64,000 nucleotides of DNA, from NCBI GenBank assembly GCA_029721435.1, contig CM056583.1, forward strand, positions 85,265,620 to 85,329,619, written 5' to 3'. Shown here piece after piece: positions 23,363 to 35,335 of the stretch. Below the pieces are notes generated by a model, which was not told where the DNA came from, searched no databases, and worked only from the letters and a program-made list of their open reading frames with translations. Each line of letters begins with the position of its first letter. The first letter of the stretch is position 1. The translations under genes were made by a program, and so were the position numbers. This DNA comes from Gymnothorax reevesii (lineage: Eukaryota > Chordata > Actinopteri > Anguilliformes > Muraenidae).

Positions 23363-24475
23363 GGATTTATTAAATAAAGGCATATTTTCACTTTTTGGTA
23401 GACCTCACGAACAGAGTGCAAGAGAGCTCTAGGGAGTCTGCATGAAGATTTTGATAAATGGGCCTTCTGTGGCAAAATTTCCAAATAATGATGCCATGGT
23501 GAAATTCTTCTCCAAGCTCAGAAATATAAAGCGCAGCAATGAATAATGCACACTGTTTTCATGATGTGGTAATGTTATTGTAAATGTTACTCAGCTTATC
23601 TTATTTTTATGCAATTTTTAATTGTATTATATTATTTTTTTATGTTTTATTGAATTACTTTGAATTTATTAGCAATAAATGCAGCTTTTTATAGCATCCA
23701 CTCCTTGTGATAATTGCTTTAAGTCTCCAATATACAGAGCAGACAAAAAAAATTTGAACGCAAATTGGAATTGCAGACAGAAATTTTCTGACCAAAGTTG
23801 AGCGTTCCAGTTTTCCGTCTCGCACACCTTGTCTGTTTGAATTATTTTTGTAGGGCAACACATGAGGAAATCTGGGGGAAGCCTCTATAACTCCGCTCAG
23901 TTGCACTTCACTGCAGCTGGCTGGTTCAGTCAGCCCCTCGACGCTGCGTTGTGGTTATGGAACGATGCCTGGGAGGCTTGTCTGTCTTTTATGCCGCAGT
24001 TAAATATTTCGGGCATGTCTCTTGTTACTGAACAGGAACACATGAAGCACTGGTCAGTCGCAAGGTTGGCTCGTTTACTGCGGCTCAAACACAACGCTCA
24101 AAACAGAGGGAGAGCGAATGATATTAGCATGGGAACTAGCTAGCCAGCCAATTAATGTGGAATGCTGTTACGTGGACATTTTTACACTTTTTAATTACTG
24201 TAACCCACTCTCTGCTTATCTAAACATGATTTGCATTAATTACAGTGCAGTTAAAGGCCACAGAGCGTGGACACAAACATTGATACGAAGCATCGTTAAC
24301 AGTGCTGCAACCAACAACTCACCTTATGCATGTTTCTCATAAACCTGGTAAGAATTATAGCTGCCAATCGAGTTTATGTGATAGGATTGTGAGAGGATGC
24401 CCTTTAGCCATAGATGTGAATAAATTCTTGAATCTCACATTATTGCAAGTGACATTAAAAATTCTGTTACACCTG
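23363..24475. other. No gene recognised
   Basis: AT-rich. No supported coding region or repeat end. Confidence 0.5.
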
Positions 24476-24477
24476 TA

Positions 24478-25281
24478 ACCCTTAAGGAGTCTTCAGGGTA
24501 GAAATTTACATTTTTTGGGGAAAATTTCTATATTTTTGATTTTCACATAAAATTAATGAATAAATGCAGTGAGATGCCAGTAAACACCAATAATTTTTGT
24601 TTTTCCTCAGCCTCATTTGTTACTTGTGAATTTAAATCCAAATTACAGAAAATCACAATTTTGACTGATTTTCAACCTTGTGGCATTCATAAAATCAATA
24701 ATATTCATCTGATTGACTTGAAATGTGAAATTTGAAGTTGTATCTGTTGTAGATCTATGAAATGACATAGGAGTTTCGAGATAGGTGCATCCCTACAGGG
24801 TTAATTTTGAAAATGAAGCAAGTTGATGATAGCAATTTTCGTTATAGTTACAAAACAGAGCTCATTAAATATTCATAAATGTCCCAAACAAAAAAATCCT
24901 ATGTCATTTCATAGAACTATTTTAATCTTTTCTAATGAGACTAATTTGAGTAAAATCTGACCATGGGTTATTGAAATATCAGTACCACAAATATTTTCAG
25001 ATTTTGCCATTAAAGTGCCGTTTCCATGGCAACCATATACATATTTATCAAAATGCTACATTTTATGAGGTTAAAATCATGGTTGAGTATGTTTATTTCT
25101 TTGTTTTTACATTATCATGGCTATTTCTACACTTTACCCTGAAGACCCCTTAAAATGAAGTTGAAAATCTGCACTTCAAGCACATATTGATTGTTACTCT
25201 TCAAATCCATCATTGTGGCAAGCAAAACTAAAACATAGAAAATTGTGTCTCTGTCCAAACACTTATGAACCTTACTGTATA
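24478..25281. mobile_element. Mariner-like foldback relic
   Basis: The right end reads GACAGAG..., inverted as TGTCCAAACACTTATGAAC and CTTACTGTA (25280-25281 is TA), a terminus I recognise from teleost Tc1/mariner-type MITEs. Inside, CTTAAGGAGTCTTCAGGGTA near 24482 faces TACCCTGAAGACCCCTTAA near 25135. CTATGAAATGACATAGGA near 24757 faces TCCTATGTCATTTCATAGA near 24897. The left outer terminus is missing. The arms between these blocks have decayed strongly, so the element is old. No coding frame. Confidence 0.6.
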
Positions 25282-26090
25282 CATCCGTGTGTATATGTAT
25301 GTATTATACATATATGCATACATACACACATGCACAGTGTATATTTTTATTGAGTTTCTAGTTTTATTATTTGCGTTTTTATTGCAGATCAATAGATATT
25401 TTAGCATCCTGTCATGAGAGTTCAGTGAAAATTTGCAAATGCCACATCAATTGGGCCCTTGGGTGGGTGGTGTGGGGGATTGTCTCATATTTGAATGATC
25501 AGTTGATTTGAAGGCAGTGCATAGTACATGTTTTCAAGCCATTGGCTTTGTCTACTTAACACAAATGTGGTGAAAACAAGCACCTCAAACATCACGTTAC
25601 AGACATTGCATTTCTTCACAATCTGAGATGAGAGCAAGAATTGCCTATTACCTATAGCTGTCAAATCCTTCTTAAGCTTTCCTTTGGCTGTCGGCCAACA
25701 TTGTTGTCCCATCAGTCCAAGTCAGGCCATTATGGCAGACATGCTTGTTAAGCACATTCATGTACCCTAGCTCAGGCTGCACAGTGGAATAATTAATGAT
25801 GTCGTCTGTTCTCTTAGCGGGAGCATAGACATGCACACCCTCAGAGATGTATGTTCCACACCGCCCAGCTTTCACCTTTCACGGAATTATCGATTCTGGC
25901 ATGTTCCAAAAGCCCTCTACTGCTTGCTTGACAGTGGCAAAGGAGATCTGAAGGGTTCTACAGGTCAGTGATTAGAAACAAATTGTATTCCGCTGTTGAT
26001 ATGATACAATTTATATGAATAATAGCCTCATTTCTGTTCTGTGATATTGCCTATGGGAGCAATAATTCTTCTGTCTTTTTGGTAAATGTC
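25282..26090. other. No gene recognised
   Basis: TA/CATA-rich run at 25290-25335 and otherwise unremarkable sequence. Confidence 0.5.
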
Positions 26091-26095
26091 TTAAT

Positions 26096-26200
26096 GCAGT
26101 GGTTTTCAAACTAGGTCCAGGGGGCACCCCTGTGCATGCTGGTTTTCTTTCTAACCCCCACTGCAATTCCAGTCTTTGTGACAAGTTGTTCATTTTAATT
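26096..26200 (+). mobile_element. hAT-like left terminus
   Basis: CAGTGGTTTTCAAACTAGGT is a classic hAT-type terminus. It is followed by a G/C-rich palindromic stretch (GGGGGCACCCC). No inverted right end was found downstream. Confidence 0.45.
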
Positions 26201-27494
26201 ATTGTGGTGAATTTGATGTTGAATGGGATTATTTACCTCTCTTATCTACATTACACTGATACTTATTGAACTGTATCCGAATAATTAGCATAAAATGATA
26301 TAACGAATGAGATTATATCGCCAATGTAATGACTGAACAGGTTACAAAGCTGAAGTAATTGTTTAATATGCATTAATTAGCTATTTTTTTCCCCAATAAT
26401 TGAATGCAATTCAGGCTGTAGATGCTAGCGCCATAACTGCAAAAGTTTCCACACTCCTGGTGAAAGGAAAACAAATTGTATTGTTTTGTGTGACCCTACA
26501 ATCTTTCCTGCAGTGCGACCACTGGGTCAGTCTTGATATTTTCAAATGTAATAACTCAACAAGGTTTGATGGGAATCATATCACTCCTCTGATGATTTCT
26601 GGTGCAGAAAGAAGGGCTGTTATTGATGTTGGTAATTTGTTGCAGACAGTATGAAGACAGGAAACTTAATGTTCTGTCTGTTCAACTTCAGTATATTTGT
26701 AACCTGACTCACCAGTTGGTTTGTTACATGGACCCTCTAAGAAGTCACCTGCAGAAACCAGGCCACCAGAAACAGCGCTGGGCCTCACGCCTATATGTGC
26801 TCAGTGTTCAACCTGATTTTTGCAAGTCCCGTGATGCCATGGGGAGCTAAAATACATTTCTCTGCATGGTAAAATTGAAAAAGACAAATAGCTAAATCCT
26901 TGAATACATTTTTAAAACCACCATTGTCGATTGATATACAATCTTTTAACTTTTTTCACTTTTTAATCATTAGGGCCTACTTCCTCTATAGGGACAAAAA
27001 GTTCTGTTTTTATTCAGGGTATGGACACCGATAAGACCTTGCCTTCAACACATTCTCGGCATGATTCTTGGTGGTTGCTATTAATCATCGTATTTAGTAT
27101 AGCGGTGTAGCTATTCGTGTGACCGAGAGTGGACCTAGAGAGACTCCTTACTGCCCATCTCTAACATTACTGATTCCAGTATAATGAGCAGGCTTATTAA
27201 TATGAATGTTTTAATGTCTTTTATTTGATGAATTGCTTTGTTATGTAGCCACTTGATAGCGACACATACTGTAAGTTAGCTTTTAGAACAGAATACTCAG
27301 AAAACTGAGGCTGCTTTAGATAAGCTAGAAAGTTAGCTAGCTTGTATTTGATTAATTCCGAAATTCAACGCGACATCCTGCTATTATGTACGTTGCTACT
27401 TTACTTTTTTCATAATAAAATGCAGGAGAGCTATAAAAATGGAGTAATTTTTTCCAATTTAAGCACTTTAAATACGTAAAGATTGAATTAAAAT
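26201..27494. other. No gene recognised
   Basis: AT-rich DNA without supported features. Confidence 0.5.
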
Positions 27495-28223
27495 CTGTTT
27501 AAACAGACAAGAGGAAGGTCACATGCTATGCAGGGAACAGGTTAATTGGATCAAACTCATTACAAAGGAATGAACATGAGGAAGTACCTAATCACATGAA
27601 AAAGGCAAAAGCCAAAACGCGTACAGGGATCACAAGACAGCCTGTAGACAGGACAAACAGATCCGCTTAGGGATTTCTAAGTGCACAGAGTGAGTGGCAG
27701 AACAGTGATTAGACAGGTGCAGAGAATCTGCAAGAAGCACAGCAAAGTGAATTGAGTGAAGGCAAGAGGCGGAGACTAGAACAGGGCGAATGGTGAGAGA
27801 TCGTTAGTCAATTAGTAGAGTGCAGCTATACAATCCCTAGTGCTTGTCATTAGGTTAGTACTATGTACAATGTTAGTCTTGGTTAGTAATTTAGCAAAAA
27901 CAACAAACTGCTAGTATTGGTTAGTAATATAGAAAAAGCAAGATGAAGAAAGTAAATGAGAATGGAAGGAATGGTTGAAACCCAGAATCCATTAAATCAC
28001 CAGAAAGTGTGGCACACAGTACTGGGGCTGAGAGCAAACACATGAGAGAAGACCAGACAGGGGGAGACAAAGTACAATGCATGGTAAAAATGAAAACAAG
28101 GACCGGAATAAAGCTATGGTAAAATGCAAAATATGGAAAAGTAAAACTAAGACAATACAGAAACAAATCTATATTACCAAGTCACAATACACATATCAAA
28201 GAATAGTCAGACATAGCAAAGAT
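27495..28223 (-). mobile_element. LTR family copy A
   Basis: Shares with copies B (47608-48561) and C (41841-42699) the ordered blocks AGGGATCACAAGACA, GAGATCGTTAGTCAATTAGTA, GCAGCTATACAATCC and AACAACAAACTG. Sense of the family is the minus strand, judged from the TATA and AATAAA of copy C. This copy lacks the promoter-proximal and 3' parts and stops where a Tc1 terminus begins on its right. Confidence 0.65.
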
Positions 28224-28329
28224 TCCATGTTTTGATGCCTTCAGTGAGAATCTACAATTTAAACAGTCATGAAAATAAAGGAAACGCATTGAATGAGAAG
28301 GTGTGTCCAAACTTTTGGCCTGTACTGTA
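28224..28329. mobile_element. Isolated Tc1-like terminal fragment
   Basis: GAATGAGAAGGTGTGTCCAA followed by a CTTTTGGCCTGTACTGTA end is the terminus of a Tc1-like family common in teleosts. The inner GATGCCTTCAGTGAGAATCT is also typical. TA at 28328-28329 would be the target site. Only about 106 bp remain, and no transposase or partner end is present. Confidence 0.7.
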
Positions 28330-28404
28330 AATGAACAAAATCCAAACCTTTCGCTGACTTCGCAACATTTATTTTCACCATCCTTTCAATTGTTACTCAG
28401 CTCT

Positions 28405-28800
28405 GCATCGTACCTAACAATATCCTTTAGCCGTGACTTCATTCAGAATATAGAACGGATTTTCGTGGTTTATCGCTTAATGAGCCTCGCAAACTAACTC
28501 ACCCTTAGCCTGAGCCATTTCACAAGCTGCATGAACGCAGAATTTATGAAGCCATATTGATATTTTAGGTCACCAATTAGGTACAGAAGAAAACGCCTAA
28601 TAATTTTGTGGTGTAATGTATAACAATGCTATCAAAATCAAATTTGACTTTCGTTCAAGCAATTAGTCCCAGCAACTATTGCAAGTCAGGAAAATTGAAC
28701 TGCCAGAGGTTTAGGTTATTAAGTATTGAAAGGCGAGATTTCTCAAGGCCTTTGTAACTGCAGAAGGACCGCCTCTGTTATTGACAAAGGGAGGTTGTAC
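28405..28800. repeat. Decayed repeat related to 4690-4830
   Basis: AATATCCTTTAGC, TTCAGAATATAGAACGGATT and AAGGCCTTTGTAACTGC blocks occur in the same order at 4690-4800. About 200 bp of unrelated sequence separates the blocks here. Confidence 0.45.
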
Positions 28801-29090
28801 AAACTATACTGGGTTTCCAATAATAATAATGGATCATTGGATTTGTCAACAATAATATTTATGTCTTGATGAGGGCTTTTTTTTCAATGAATAAATTTAC
28901 AGCAATTAAGGGTTGCTTTTTTCAAATAACCATTTCCCACATTTTTTCCTGGGATGTAAAATATTCTGGAAAGGGCTGTAGATGTAGCCAATCATGCTCC
29001 AGGCAATCACCATAAATAAATGGAATGTTGGTATCTGACCTCAAAATAGAAAACTATATGCTTGAGAAAATGATTTTTCATTATTGTTAT
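28801..29090. other. No gene recognised
   Basis: Short AT-rich interval with nothing supported. Confidence 0.5.
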
Positions 29091-29094
29091 TTCA

Positions 29095-29411
29095 TTGGTG
29101 GCACACTTTGTCGCATTGCCACCTCACTGCAAGACGATCTCGCATGTGAATCTGGCCCGAAGCCTTTCTGTGTGGACTTCTTGCGTGGGGTTTTCTCATG
29201 GTACTTAGTTTTCCTCCCACAGTCCAAAGACAGGCTAATTGGAGTCTAAATTACCTATTTGTGTGTCACTGTGTGAATTCTGCGTGCGTCTTGCGGTGGA
29301 TTGATGCGCTGTCCAGGTGTGTCCTGGCCCTTTGCCCACTGTCAGCTTGGATGGGCTCCAACTCCCTTGTGATCCTACAGAGGATGAAGTACAATAGGTA
29401 ATGGATGGAAG
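29095..29411 (+). mobile_element. tRNA-headed SINE-like repeat
   Basis: Starts GGTGGCACACTTTGTCGCAT with a degenerate B box (GTGAATCTGG near 29149). It continues with the conserved CTTTCTGTGTGGACTT, TCCTCCCACAGTCCAAAGAC and TTGGATGGGCTCCAACTCCC blocks and ends AATGGATGG. This is the common teleost repeat whose 3' end is the (ATGG)n tail. Other copies here are at 48336-48406, 58890-59085 and flanking the Tc1 element at 61003. Confidence 0.75.
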
Positions 29412-30560
29412 AATTTCAACCATTGTACGAAAACACTGCTCTGTCCCAGGCAATTTAGGCCCACTCCTACTGTTTTCAAATAGGATGAGGCAATCTATGC
29501 TGCATTTGCATCCATTCCTAATCTGTAGATGGACCGTCACTTTTTTGTGGTAGCTCAGTATAAAAATATTAATGTGATTGAATTAATTAAGTCGTCTCAA
29601 TTTGAATTACAGCGGTGCTCAGTTAATGTGCACGTACCTGGGAGTCACCTGCTGTTTTGAATTCCACATTTCAGACACATCCAGACACCCAGGTGATGAC
29701 ATACTGCGGTGGAATTTCCAAGGGTGAATAACTGGCAAATGTTGTTTGCTGACAATTTCTCCCATAGTTCCCTGATCTCCAGGAGGCAACAGAATATAAA
29801 AGAAAAATAGCTGGAGTCATCCAAGTGTCAGGCAAGCTTTGCTTCTCCTCGACAGGTGTGACATGTTGGCAATGCACAGCAATGCATCTTCTTTGCCTCC
29901 TTGTGATTGCTTGGATGTCCCAAACTGCCGTTGAAGTTGCACTTTCCAAATGGATGCAATAAATGACCTGGGGGACAAAATGTGCTTTGAGAAGACAACA
30001 AAATGCAGTGTCTGAATTACTCCCAGAGGCCTGTCACTGGTCAGCTCACTGTTCAATAGTAGATCTCTCTTATCCATTACTCTCTTTTCAATAGCAGCAA
30101 TGTGAATGCATTTTGAAACTTAAGCTCAATGCCATTCCCAGTGCAATTACAGTACATAGTACAATTACTAGAGCCTGACCCAGAGGCAAGTACTTACTTG
30201 AATTTCAGATGACTTTCTTGCTTTTCTCAAGAGTTAAATAAATAGGTCAACCCTTCATATTTAGTGTGAACTAGAAGACTATTACTAAGGCAAAGTAAGT
30301 CCTGCAGGTACAGTATGCAGAGTTTACTCTGATGCTGGACAACCCACAAGCTCAGTGGTTGCTTCAAAGCTGAGACGATGATGCATTGCGCACACTTACA
30401 TTTAAACCTGAAGGCTTTTAGGGTAATTGCATTCCCTCATTCCTGAATTGTGCATTAATTAAAGCCAAAGACGCCAGGGCAGTCTCTTTCATCTACTGCA
30501 CTGTATCTTGATAATGAGTATGACCACGTTGGAAATTGAAATTAATTGTTCATAAACTTT
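29412..30560. other. No gene recognised
   Basis: Overlapping minus-strand frames at 29671-30077 show no domain. No repeat end was recognised. Confidence 0.5.
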
Positions 30561-30564
30561 ATGG

Positions 30565-31736
30565 TTTGTATTTATTGAACTTCTCCTGGATTTAAGAGCC
30601 ATTCCATGAGAGATTGACATTCAGTGCCTAGTTGACCTGCGCTGGAATTGAATTAAACTTTTCACGTAGGTAGATACGTAGGTGTCTCATGGAAAAAGCC
30701 AGTTTTAGGTCTGTATCTCACTATGCCTGCCGGTGGCGCCACTTGGAAGCCATTAAAGTGGCTCAGTTTTGCTGTCGACACCACATTTTACATCAACTAT
30801 AATGACTTAAGGATACACAGTACCAAACATGTTGTACTTTTATCATAACCTGTGACACTGCAAGTCTGGATAGATATCAGCACCACATCAGCGCCAAGTT
30901 GGGTATTTATATTATTGAGCTGGAATTATTTGAGATAACAGTAAAAATTTTAAATAGGAATGGGAATAAAAAAATATCCCAGACCCATACCAATCTAGAA
31001 TAGTTTATGACACACGCAAAAAGGCTATCATTGACAGTGAATAGTACCTTGGTATCTTGCTGGGTTTGTGCAATGGACGGCTAGAAATTTTTGGTGCATG
31101 TTTGCAGTATATTTTCTCAGTAACCCAGATATGTACTCTGGTAGTAAATGCTGTTTGTGCTTTTTGAACTCTATATTCAGCAATAGCATTTCTTTGGTAG
31201 TATCTACACTTTTAAGCTAGACAGAGCCAAAGTTGGAGGAAAACTCAAAACGAACCATTTCATGGCAGATTGTGCCTCTGTTTAGGTGGCATTATTTTAT
31301 TTACCCAACAAGATAGTGATCTGAAATTCTTTGGATACACAGTCCCTTTGGGGTGCCTTACAGCATTAGCAAAATCGTAATGCTAGTATTTTCAGTGTGG
31401 ATGATATTCAACATCAAAAGTCAGAAAATTTCACCCCCAGGGGGCGCTGTAGGCTGGATACAATTGCTGTCTATCCCCAGCAATGTACCGAAGAAAAGTT
31501 TTTGAATTGTGATACTTTCAGCTGGTTTTCTCAGAAAATGAAGAGTTTGGTTTGGTACTTTGCTGGATGGATAGCTTTCGGACTAAAGATGGCGCTCTAA
31601 AGAGCTAAAGTTCTACCGACATATACCAAAGTTCTGTCTTTTGAAATATATGAAGTACATGCACAGTTATACATAAAATTTTTAATCCCTTAGGTATTAA
31701 GCTCAGTTGGTTGTAAAATGGTGGTGATTGTGAACA
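30565..31736 (+). repeat. Left arm of the large inverted repeat
   Basis: Contains no inserted element. It serves as the empty-site reference for the MITE in the right arm: the region near 31370-31405 reads straight through where the right arm is interrupted. No coding frame is supported. Confidence 0.8.
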
Positions 31737-32640
31737 TTAAAAACACACGATACATGTACTAAAGACCTGATGTAAAAGGCGCCATAAGTGCATATGCAGA
31801 CTTGAATCAACAGTATAGGTCCACTTGTATAAAATGACAGTCCATAATTTGAACTCTGAAATAGATTCTTAGTCACACAACCGTGTGCTTGTAGACAGAA
31901 TGTTTAGTACAAAAGTTAGAATTGTTTTATACTTTTCATGTTATCCAAAGTGAAATGATGTCAACCCAGCATGAGACAAGGTCTATCCCTTAGCCTTTTT
32001 TTGAAATTCGACTGTGGGTTGGCGGCACCTGGTGGTGTGTGCCAGAGGTGCTCCTTGGTCTTGGCCCTGAGCAGTCATTGGCCTTCTTCGTTTGGTCCGG
32101 GTCAATGTTACCCTTAGAGCCAGTTGAGCCCTAGGCAATCCCTACTACGCTAGATCCTGGGTCTCGACAAGGCCAATTACAGCCCATTCATAGTGAGCTT
32201 GTCTGTCTCTGAATTAAATAGCGAGCTACAGCCAATATGGCACAATTAGTTGTGTCAACGCCCACGGCTAGGCATGCACGGAAATGGGAAGTCTGAAAAA
32301 GAAAAAGAAATCCCGTAGACTAGCCATCATGGGCCAGGCTTAGGAATGAGGGCATGTAAATTACCACTACAAATGAAGTGCCCTTTTCTCGGCAGGCTGC
32401 TACTTGCTTGCTGCAACCTCTGAGTCCTTTTTCAGGACAACCACTTGCTCGACGCGACTGCTGTACCCCTTTTCTTACCCAAGCACCATGTCCTTGGGAA
32501 ATCCTAGAATTTAACACTGAAGCCTGGTCTCTAATTCTAATAGCCAAGGAAAAATGCTGAGAATTTCTTATTTTCTGAAAACGAGCCAACAGTACAAAAC
32601 TGTACACTGTACTGACTACTGGTAAGATTCTTGCATCTTG
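31737..32640. other. Loop of the inverted repeat, no gene recognised
   Basis: Not similar to itself in reverse. A GC-richer block near 31990-32200 stands out against the AT-rich surroundings, but I cannot identify it. A minus-strand frame at 32320-32607 (95 codons) has no known domain. Confidence 0.5.
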
Positions 32641-32829
32641 TGCCTCAGCGGTACATCGGTCTAAGCGTGCGCACCATAAAGGCTGCGGCCTTCCCGCAGC
32701 GACCCGGTTCGATTCCGGCTCGGGTCATTTGCCGCATATCTTCCCCAATCTTCTCCCTAGTTTTCCTCTCTCTCTGTACTGTGTGACTTTCGAATAAAGG
32801 AAAAAATCCCAAACAAATCTTTAAAAAAA
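32641..32829 (+). mobile_element. tRNA-derived SINE, copy 2
   Basis: Same family as 8027-8232. It has a tRNA-like head with ATCGGTCTAAGC, a perfect B box GGTTCGATTCC at 32706-32716, a CT-rich body, AATAAAGGAAAAAATCCC and an A-rich tail. The flanks repeat AAGATTCTTGCAT with TTG after one mismatched base (32624-32640 and 32830-32846). That is a 17-bp target duplication, showing insertion by LINE machinery. It lies in the loop of the large inverted repeat, right beside the inner end of the right arm. Confidence 0.92.
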
Positions 32830-32859
32830 AAGATTCTTGCATGTTGACACAATGCTATA

Positions 32860-34267
32860 ATCACCACCTGCAATTTTTTCCAATTTACAAAACCAACCCG
32901 GCTTTATACTAAAGAGATTACAAATTTTTATGTATAACTGTACATGTACATGTATAAAAAACAGAACTTTCATATATTTCTAGGAATATGGAATATTAGG
33001 TCAGTAGAATATGAGCTCTTTAGAGCACCACCTTTGGTCAGATAGCTATCCGCCCAACATAGTACCAAGCTAAATTCTTCATTTTCAGACAAAACTAGCT
33101 GTATGTATTGCAATTCAAAGCCAATTTCTTTGGTAAATTGCTGGAGATGGCTAGTATTTGCATCCAACCTAAAGCTCCCCCTGGGGTCAAAATTTTCCGA
33201 CTTTTGATGTTGAATATCATCCGCACTGAAAATATACTGAACAACAAATGAAACGCAAGTTAATTAAAGGCAGACTGGAAAATAAGTTTGGGCGTGATTA
33301 TCTTAGAAAAGCAAATTTATTACTAGCGTGTGCAAATTTACGCTGGTTTCATCAAACTTTTCTTTATTTTGCGGTCACTTTGACTGAGTAACCATAAGAG
33401 TACACTGACTAACTAGCTAAACTTGCATTTCTTTTGTTGCTCAGTATACAACCATTAAGATTTTACAAATGCTGAAATGTACCCAGACAATTTTAGATCT
33501 CTATGTTGCTGGGTAAACAAAATAATGCCCCCTAAACTATCACACAATCAACAAAATTCATAGAACAATCTGCTATGAAATGGTCTATTTTGGGATTTCC
33601 TCCAACTTTGGCTCCGCCTGGCTTGAAAGTGTCAATAACACCAAAGAAATGTCTGGTATTCTTGAAAATAGCACCACAAAACAGCATTTATCACCACAGT
33701 CCATGTCTGGGTTACTGAGAAAATATGCCGCAAAAATCTATTTCGACCATCTTTCCGGCCGTCTATTGCACTGACCCAGCAAGATGCCAAGGAACAATTC
33801 ACTGAAAATGATGGCCTTGTTGTGAGTAAACACATAATGAACTATTCTAGATTGGTACGTCTGGGATATTATTTTATTCCCATTCCCCATTTTCAATTTT
33901 AATTGTTATTTCTTAAATAATTCCAGCTCAGTAACGTAGTTATCCCACTTGGCGCTGATGTGATGCTTATGTCTAACCAGACTTGAGGTGTCAGAGGTCA
34001 TGATAAAAGTATAACATATTTGGTACTGTGTACCCTTATGGCATGATAGTTGATACAAAATGTGGTGTCAACAGCTAAAATGAGCCACTTTAGTGGCTTC
34101 CAGGTGGCGCCACCGGCAGGCAAAGTGAGATACAGACCTAAAAATTTGGCTTTTTCCATGAGACACCCATATTTATTCATTCAATTCCATGGGAGGTCAA
34201 CTACTCAACTTCCTCAAAAAGGGCCATGGAATGGCTCTTAATTTGCCACATTTACCCAAATACAAAT
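32860..34267 (-). repeat. Right arm of the large inverted repeat
   Basis: Reverse complement of the left arm, interrupted by the MITE at 33233-33448. The two arms differ by many substitutions and small indels, so the duplication is not recent. Confidence 0.8.
33233..33448. mobile_element. Mariner/Tc1-type MITE inside the right arm
   Basis: TATACTGAACAACAAATG at the left end faces an inverted CATTTCTTTTGTTGCTCAG plus TATA at the right end, giving inverted repeats of about 29 bp with few mismatches. TA is duplicated on both sides. The left arm of the large inverted repeat supplies the uninterrupted site (GAAAATAC) once, which proves this is an insertion. The terminal sequence resembles a Tc1-like family common in fish. 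There is no coding capacity in about 212 bp. Confidence 0.88.
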
Positions 34268-34439
34268 AAAAATCTTTTACAATAGCTCACAGAGCTAAGA
34301 GATCTCAGTTCTGCAGCAATAGAGGTGATTACCACCATTTGGGACTAAACACTCAACAGCAACAGCATCAAGATTTTAGAATACGAAGAATTAGAATGCA
34401 CACTATGAAAACTTACTATGGATATTATATATTACGATA

Positions 34440-35335
34440 TACATCGTGCTATAAAAAAGTATTTGCTCCCTTTCTGCTTTGTTCTATTTTTTCTTATTTG
34501 TCGCATTTAATGTTGCAGATCATCAAAATTATTTTAAGACTAGTCAAAGCTAACCTGAATAAAAGCAAAATGCTGTTTTTGAGATGATGATTTCATTAAC
34601 TGCAGAAAAAGGCCGTCCAACCCTTGTTAAAGTTATAGTGCCTCTGCCCCCCACCCCCACCCCAATTTCACTGGATATATCCATACATGACTACTGTCAA
34701 CTATGTAGAATCAAAACATCACTTAAACAGAACCTGTCCGCCAATGTGAAGTAGACAAAAACCAGCACATGATGCCACAATTTATGGAAATTCTAGAACA
34801 GATGAGAAACAAAGCTGTTGCCATCCCTGAGTCCAAAAAAGGTTGCAAATCTACCTCTAAAGTTCTGGGACCTCGGTAAACCACAGTGAGAGCCATCATC
34901 TACAAATGATGGAATGGTGTTTGACCTTTCCAGGAGTAGCCGGCCTACCAAAATTCCTTCAAGTGCATCAATGACTCATCCAGGAGTCAAAAAAGGGCCA
35001 GACTGATATGTAAAGTACAGCAGGCCTCACTTACCGCAGTTAAGGTCACTGTGCACGATTCAAAAAGGCATCCAGGGTAGAGCTGCAAGATAAAAACATT
35101 TGTCTCACATTCACCAAAAATAAAAAAATAACCATTTTCATGATCCCAAAGACTTTTGGGACAATATTCTTTGGACTGAGAAATAAAAAGTGGAACTTCT
35201 TAAAAGACACAGGTTTTGTTACATCTGGCCAAAAGCTAACATAGCATTCCACAATGAGAACATCAACAGTCAAACGTGGTGGCAATGATATAGTCTGGGG
35301 GTGCTTTTCTGCTTTGAAATCAAGGCAAATGGGGC
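34440..35335 (+). pseudogene. Truncated Tc1-like element and transposase relic
   Basis: Left terminal repeat starts at TA (34440-34441), with GTGCTATAAAAAAGTATTTG just inside, the same class of end as the element at 61003. The transposase N-terminal half follows on the plus strand: a helix-turn-helix region with TTVRAIIYK near 34885, a segment around the first catalytic Asp that is badly mutated, and finally GGNDIVWGCFSA near 35280-35320. Sequence similarity then stops, so the second Asp, the Glu and the right terminal repeat are all missing. Multiple stops and frameshifts. Not mobile. Confidence 0.8.

Larger units (their letters stand above)
30565..34267. repeat. ~3.7 kb imperfect inverted repeat
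   Basis: The left arm (30565-31736) and right arm (about 32860-34267) are reverse complements over most of their length. Shared blocks include TAAGAGCCATTCCATG near the outer ends, GTCTCATGGAAAAAGCC, GGTGGCGCCAC, TTCTAGATTGGTAC-type segments, and ATCAAAAGTC with CCCCAGGGGG further in. A GGTGGTGATT block marks the inner end. The loop is about 1.1 kb and is not symmetric. The right arm is longer mainly because a MITE of about 210 bp sits in it. A SINE sits in the loop. I see no transposase, RT or host-gene domain. It may be a foldback element, or two head-to-head copies of one repeat. Confidence 0.85.
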
